Positions 44,725-47,895 of a stretch of DNA of 47,895 bases are shown here, in pieces. Numbering within the stretch: position 1 is the first letter of the stretch; every line of letters starts with the position of its first letter. Source of the stretch: Mastigamoeba balamuthi (Eukaryota > Evosea > Mastigamoebida > Mastigamoebidae); assembly GCA_902651635.1 (NCBI GenBank), contig CACRSC010000057.1:75120-123014 (forward strand), read 5' to 3'. A program made the translations under genes and the position numbers. Below the pieces are notes generated by a model, which worked only from the letters and a program-made list of their open reading frames with translations, was not told the origin of the DNA and did no database searches.

Positions 44725-44899
44725 CACACCCACCTACAAAAACCAGGCAGGTCAGTATGTTGCTGGGATGATGCAAAGTGAGATGCTAGAACATGTTCTA
44801 TGCCAGCAGATAGCATGTGCCACTGGCATATAATAATATGCTGCCAGCAGACAGGAAAACTAATATAACAAAAACAACATACTGCAAGTGTGTAAAGCA

Positions 44900-45648
44900 T
44901 GTCCGACTACACACTGTGAAGGTAGTCGTCATTGGATACTATTCCTGCCCATGTGCCCAGCCCTCTGCAGTAGGGGTACATTATGTGCCACTATGGACAT
45001 CCTGCACTACATGCTGCTATGCACCTTTTGCTACATGGTACTTTGCATCTATGCTTCAGCTACAGTGCAGTGCATAGTTGAGGCCTGTATAGCAGCATGT
45101 AGCATACAGGCTTCTGCTATGGAACGTTAACGTGATTGAAGTGTGTCAATGAGATGTGCCTCTTTGTTGTCCCTGCTTCTGAACTCAGCAGAGCCACAGA
45201 GGCACACAGTAAAATGTAATTAAAGCACTTCTCATAGTTAATGCTAAGCCAGTCTTCAACGTGAAGTGCCATGATGTTAATGACTGCAGTAATGAGTGTT
45301 CATCCTGTTGCAGGTCAGGGGCCGGAAAAGGAAGAGAAAGGCATTTTTCCGTTGCCCATGCAGTATGTTGCACCTCTCCTGATCATCCTTATCCTGTCTT
45401 TACTTATTTTGGTTTTCTGTCCTTTCCTTTTTCGGCTAAAACTGCATGGTACTGCTACCCCGCCCCAGACTATAAAGGGCGGCCCCCCATTAAAGGAGCG
45501 CAGTATAATGTAGGGCAGCCCTCTAAACTGTTTAAGGCAGCCCCAACTTGTCTTAGCGTATGGCGGGGTAGCACAGCCCCCCAAACACACCACACACACA
45601 GACACCAAGTGCAATAAAGAACGTATCAATTGTCAAGGAACCATTTCA
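44900..45648. other. Intergenic, no gene recognised
   Basis: About 750 bases of mixed composition. A C/G-rich patch at about 45460-45600 has several GGCAGCCCC-like blocks and a TATAAAGG near 45471. No convincing coding sequence or RNA gene was seen. Confidence 0.35.
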
Positions 45649-45656
45649 ATTCAATT

Positions 45657-45722
45657 GATGAGTGGGTGAGAGAATCAAATGATCACACAGATGATGAGTG
45701 AGTGAGAGAATCAAATGATCAG
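45657..45722. repeat. Two-copy 36-bp tandem repeat
   Basis: The unit GATGAGTG(G/A)GTGAGAGAA followed by TCAAATGATCA starts at 45657 and again at 45693. The first copy is preceded by TTCAATTCAATT. It lies about 200-270 bp upstream of the collagen-like gene start. Confidence 0.75.
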
Positions 45723-45769
45723 GTGGATGCAAGCTGAGCTGCGTGTCCCAGATATTTGTCCTGACGTGA

Positions 45770-45868
45770 TATTCCAGGAATCGTGCACCTTTAGTTGATT
45801 GTCCAAGATATGGGCAATCCAGCACCAGAGGAGCAATTCCGGAAATGCACCAGCTGTCATATAAATAT
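45770..45868 (+). promoter_or_regulatory. Promoter elements of the collagen-like gene
   Basis: A TATA-like CATATAAATA lies at 45859-45868, about 56 nt before the chosen ATG at 45924. Upstream are TTCCAGGAA (about 45772-45780), which is the classical STAT site form, and TTCCGGAA (about 45837-45844). CAGATATTTG lies near 45750. Function is inferred from motif shape only. Confidence 0.4.
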
Positions 45869-45923
45869 TGGTGTACTGTCACGTCACCACAGTATTGTAT
45901 ACCCAGAGACCAAAGGAAGCAAC

Positions 45924-47316
45924 ATGTCGAACAAGAGGAGCCGTTCGGGCAGGACGACTGTGATCACCCTCGAGACATTCGACCTGGACATGAGCCCTGA
46001 GGTCAACGAGTGGGACAAGTACTGCAACAAGCACGGGCCCAAGGACTTGCCGTTCAACCGCTACATCAACAACGAGGTCCGCAAGCTGGAGTATGACGAG
46101 GAGGGCCCGTTCGAGTACATGATGCACATGGACCACAAGCACATCAGGGCCGGCGATGACGACGAGGATGGCAGTTCCGACTCCAACAGTGACGTGGACA
46201 AGAAGGACGACATCGGCTACAGGGACTGGGCATGGGCGACCTGGGAGGCCTGTCACAGCAAGCCTCCGGTGCTCCCACCCGTCATCAAGCAGTTCGGACC
46301 AGTGGCCAATGTGGCTGCCCCTGACGTCAACGCGATGGTGGACCAGTGGTGGATTCTGCGCACCGTCATCCTGCTCAGCGGGGTCCTGGACCCACTCAAC
46401 AGGTGGAGGCTCGGCATGAGCCTCAGGGTGCAGGTGGACCACGAGTTGCTCCTGTGGCTGCTTCATGTGTGGGGTCTACTGCACGCTAAGCTCACGCTCC
46501 TCGACAATGCGCGAAGGAGGATGCTGGCAGCGTTCGTCAAAATCCAGAAGTGGAAGTACAGCAAGATGGAGCATGGGCTGATTGACGAGGCCCTCACTCA
46601 CCCGGTCTTGGGCAAGTATGACGGGGCGCAGGACCTGAAGGAGATGATGCCATTGCGTGACGCCACCAAGAACTATGACCGAGTGGGTGGATCCTTCTGG
46701 ATGGTCCTACGGGAAATGGACGGGCTCTGGAACAGGTGCTTCCGGGCCCAAGGGAGACAAGGGCGATGCGGGTCCCATGGGGCCAAAAGGTGATGCGGGT
46801 CCTATTGGTCCAAAGGGTGACGCGAGTCCTGTCGGCCCAAAAGGTGACGTGGATCCCGTGGGTCCAGTGGGACCACAGGGGCCTCCGGGCATTTTCCTGT
46901 CATCAGAGACAGTTGACCTGGTGCCTTCACCAGAGTTGCACATGGCAGCCTCTGAGAGGGATCTGACTAAGAGTAGCATGCTGCACGGGCGGGTGCTCCG
47001 CCTGGGCTCTGGGAAGCAGCAGGTGATCATTCTCAATGTCTCCGACACGCAGTGCACATTTGCGCCGGATCCGCAGGGGGTGCCAACAGTGCTCATTCCC
47101 CGTCTCAACTTCACCATGCCCGCATCCATCTCCTGCAACCCGTTCTCGACCTATGCAGTGTTGCCCATGAGCTCCGCTTCCGGTGTGTGCTACGACAATG
47201 TCATCATCAGTGGCCAGGGAAACACAATCAGCATTGAGACCAGAACAGCAGGCATTCCACTCAAGCAGACTCTGAACATCTCCTTCCTGGTCGCGTTCCT
47301 GCACACAGAGCCCTGA
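45924..47316 (+). CDS. Collagen-like protein with C-terminal beta-sandwich head
   Basis: Exons 45924-46686 and 46736-47316 encode 447 residues. The 49-nt intron (donor GTGGAT, acceptor GGAACAG, phase 1) moves the frame exactly into the collagen repeat. The N-terminal 254 residues contain an acidic stretch ([14 protein letters not shown]) and helical segments without a signal peptide. About 17 Gly-X-Y triplets follow, rich in GPKGD. In two triplets Gly is replaced (SPV and DPV), which would kink a triple helix. The last 140 residues (from [10 protein letters not shown]) are strand-rich with LNFTMPAS and [10 protein letters not shown], and could be a trimeric C1q/TNF-like head, though I cannot assign it. 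ATG 45924 was chosen because a TATA-like element lies just upstream; ATG 45795 is in frame but precedes that element. Confidence 0.75.
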
Positions 47317-47355
47317 GAATACAAGTGTAGCTTTTTTCGCATCCCCTTTCTGAGA

Positions 47356-47895
47356 ATGTGTGTGTCCAAGTACGCTTTCATCGAGGGCATCCAGGGAGAC
47401 CCCGGGCCCAAGGGTGACGTTGGACCCCAGGGGCCCAAGGGCAACAGGAGCGATGTGGGCCCCGTGGGATCGAAGGGTGACAAGGAAGATCCGGGTCCGG
47501 CAACAGGCGTGAAAGGTGACATCGGGCCCCAGGGCCCAAAGGGCGACACTGGGCCCAAGGGCGATGCGGGTCCTGAGGGGCCGAAGGGTGATATGGGTTC
47601 TGTGGGTCCAAAGGGTGACACTGGTCCCACTGGTCCGAAGGGCGATGTCGGGCCCAAGGGTGACACAGGTGCCCACAGCCCAAAGGGCGATGTGGGCCCC
47701 ACTGGCCCCACTGGCCCAAAGGGAGATGCCGGCCCCAAGGGAGACCCTGGTGTACAGGGCCCAAAGGGCGACATGGGCCCCGTGGGTCCAATGGGCCCAA
47801 AGGGAGATCCTGGATCCATGGTGTATGCAGAAGAGATGGAGCTGCACATCAACTCCTATCCAGGTGCCCCGGCTTCAATACACTTCACCTCTACA
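47356..47895 (+). CDS. Second collagen-like gene (cut by window edge)
   Basis: From ATG 47356 the frame is open to the end of the window. After 12 residues (MCVSKYAFIEGI) a long Gly-X-Y domain begins, again rich in GPKGD. There are several interruptions (GNRSDV, GDKEDP, GPATGVKGD, GAHSPKGD). It ends at GDPGSMVYAEE, where a strand-rich head similar to the neighbour's begins. It starts only 39 bases after the stop of the first collagen-like gene, leaving almost no room for a promoter. It may therefore be a tandem copy missing its 5' exon, or a downstream exon of a longer transcript. Confidence 0.65.
   Translation, partial: MCVSKYAFIEGIQGDPGPKGDVGPQGPKGNRSDVGPVGSKGDKEDPGPATGVKGDIGPQGPKGDTGPKGDAGPEGPKGDMGSVGPKGDTGPTGPKGDVGPKGDTGAHSPKGDVGPTGPTGPKGDAGPKGDPGVQGPKGDMGPVGPMGPKGDPGSMVYAEEMELHINSYPGAPASIHFTST

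Noticed and set aside
46927-47852. Long Gly/Pro-rich and Leu-rich open frames on the minus strand over the collagen region
   Set aside because: They are shadows of the plus-strand Gly-X-Y repeat; the plus strand has the spliceable N-terminal exon and head domain.
1-47895. CRISPR arrays, bacterial operons or prophage
   Set aside because: No regularly spaced identical repeats, no ribosome-binding-site pattern, and pervasive spliceosomal-type introns indicate eukaryotic DNA.

Overview
This window is nuclear DNA from a protist with spliced genes. The best guess is an amoebozoan. Three things point there: a STAT-family transcription factor with a clear SH2 domain (1-3058, minus), a protein matching the 34 kDa calcium-regulated actin-bundling family of slime moulds (9533-10943, plus), and GPI-type cysteine-rich surface proteins. 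The tRNA-Ser lacks an encoded CCA, as in eukaryotes. Assignment below the level of group is inference; the sequence alone cannot name the species.

Layout. 1-23 kb is a GC-rich, gene-dense block. In order it holds STAT (minus, 3' end outside the window), a vWA-domain protein (plus), a broken ankyrin-like gene (minus), a Sel1-repeat protein (plus), the actin-bundling protein (plus), tRNA-Ser(CGA) (minus), a 15-exon cysteine-rich GPI-type receptor-like protein (minus), an alkaline phosphatase (minus), a GNAT acetyltransferase (minus) and an F-box/leucine-rich protein (minus). 23.6-32.3 kb is an inverted duplication of one GPI-type glycoprotein gene. The two copies face each other across about 5.6 kb of AT-rich DNA that contains dead Tc1/mariner pieces and a dead LINE with reverse transcriptase, RNase H and zinc-knuckle remnants. 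32328-33164 is an 837-base run of N. 33.6-42.3 kb encodes one giant protein of about 2,776 residues: a clathrin-heavy-chain-like propeller fused to a repeated domain unit and a very long C-terminal region. 42.3-45.9 kb is gene-poor and contains decayed sequence plus an apparent assembly duplication at 44289-44724. 45.9-47.9 kb holds two tandem collagen-like genes, the last cut by the window edge.

Splicing. I traced 37 introns by hand, keeping reading phase across each junction. The 5' splice site is unusual: about 33 of 37 have C at intron position +4, giving a GTRCGC-like consensus. Several introns carry the palindrome AATCAATTGATT or a variant, often close to the 3' splice site. The cysteine-rich gene has 13 consecutive phase-1 introns.

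The genes do not form an operon or obvious pathway. The common thread is signalling and the cell surface (STAT, vWA, cysteine-rich receptors, phosphatase, collagen-like proteins). The most noteworthy items are the giant fusion protein, the phase-1 modular receptor gene, the near-identical inverted gene pair with diverged flanks, and the splice-signal pattern.
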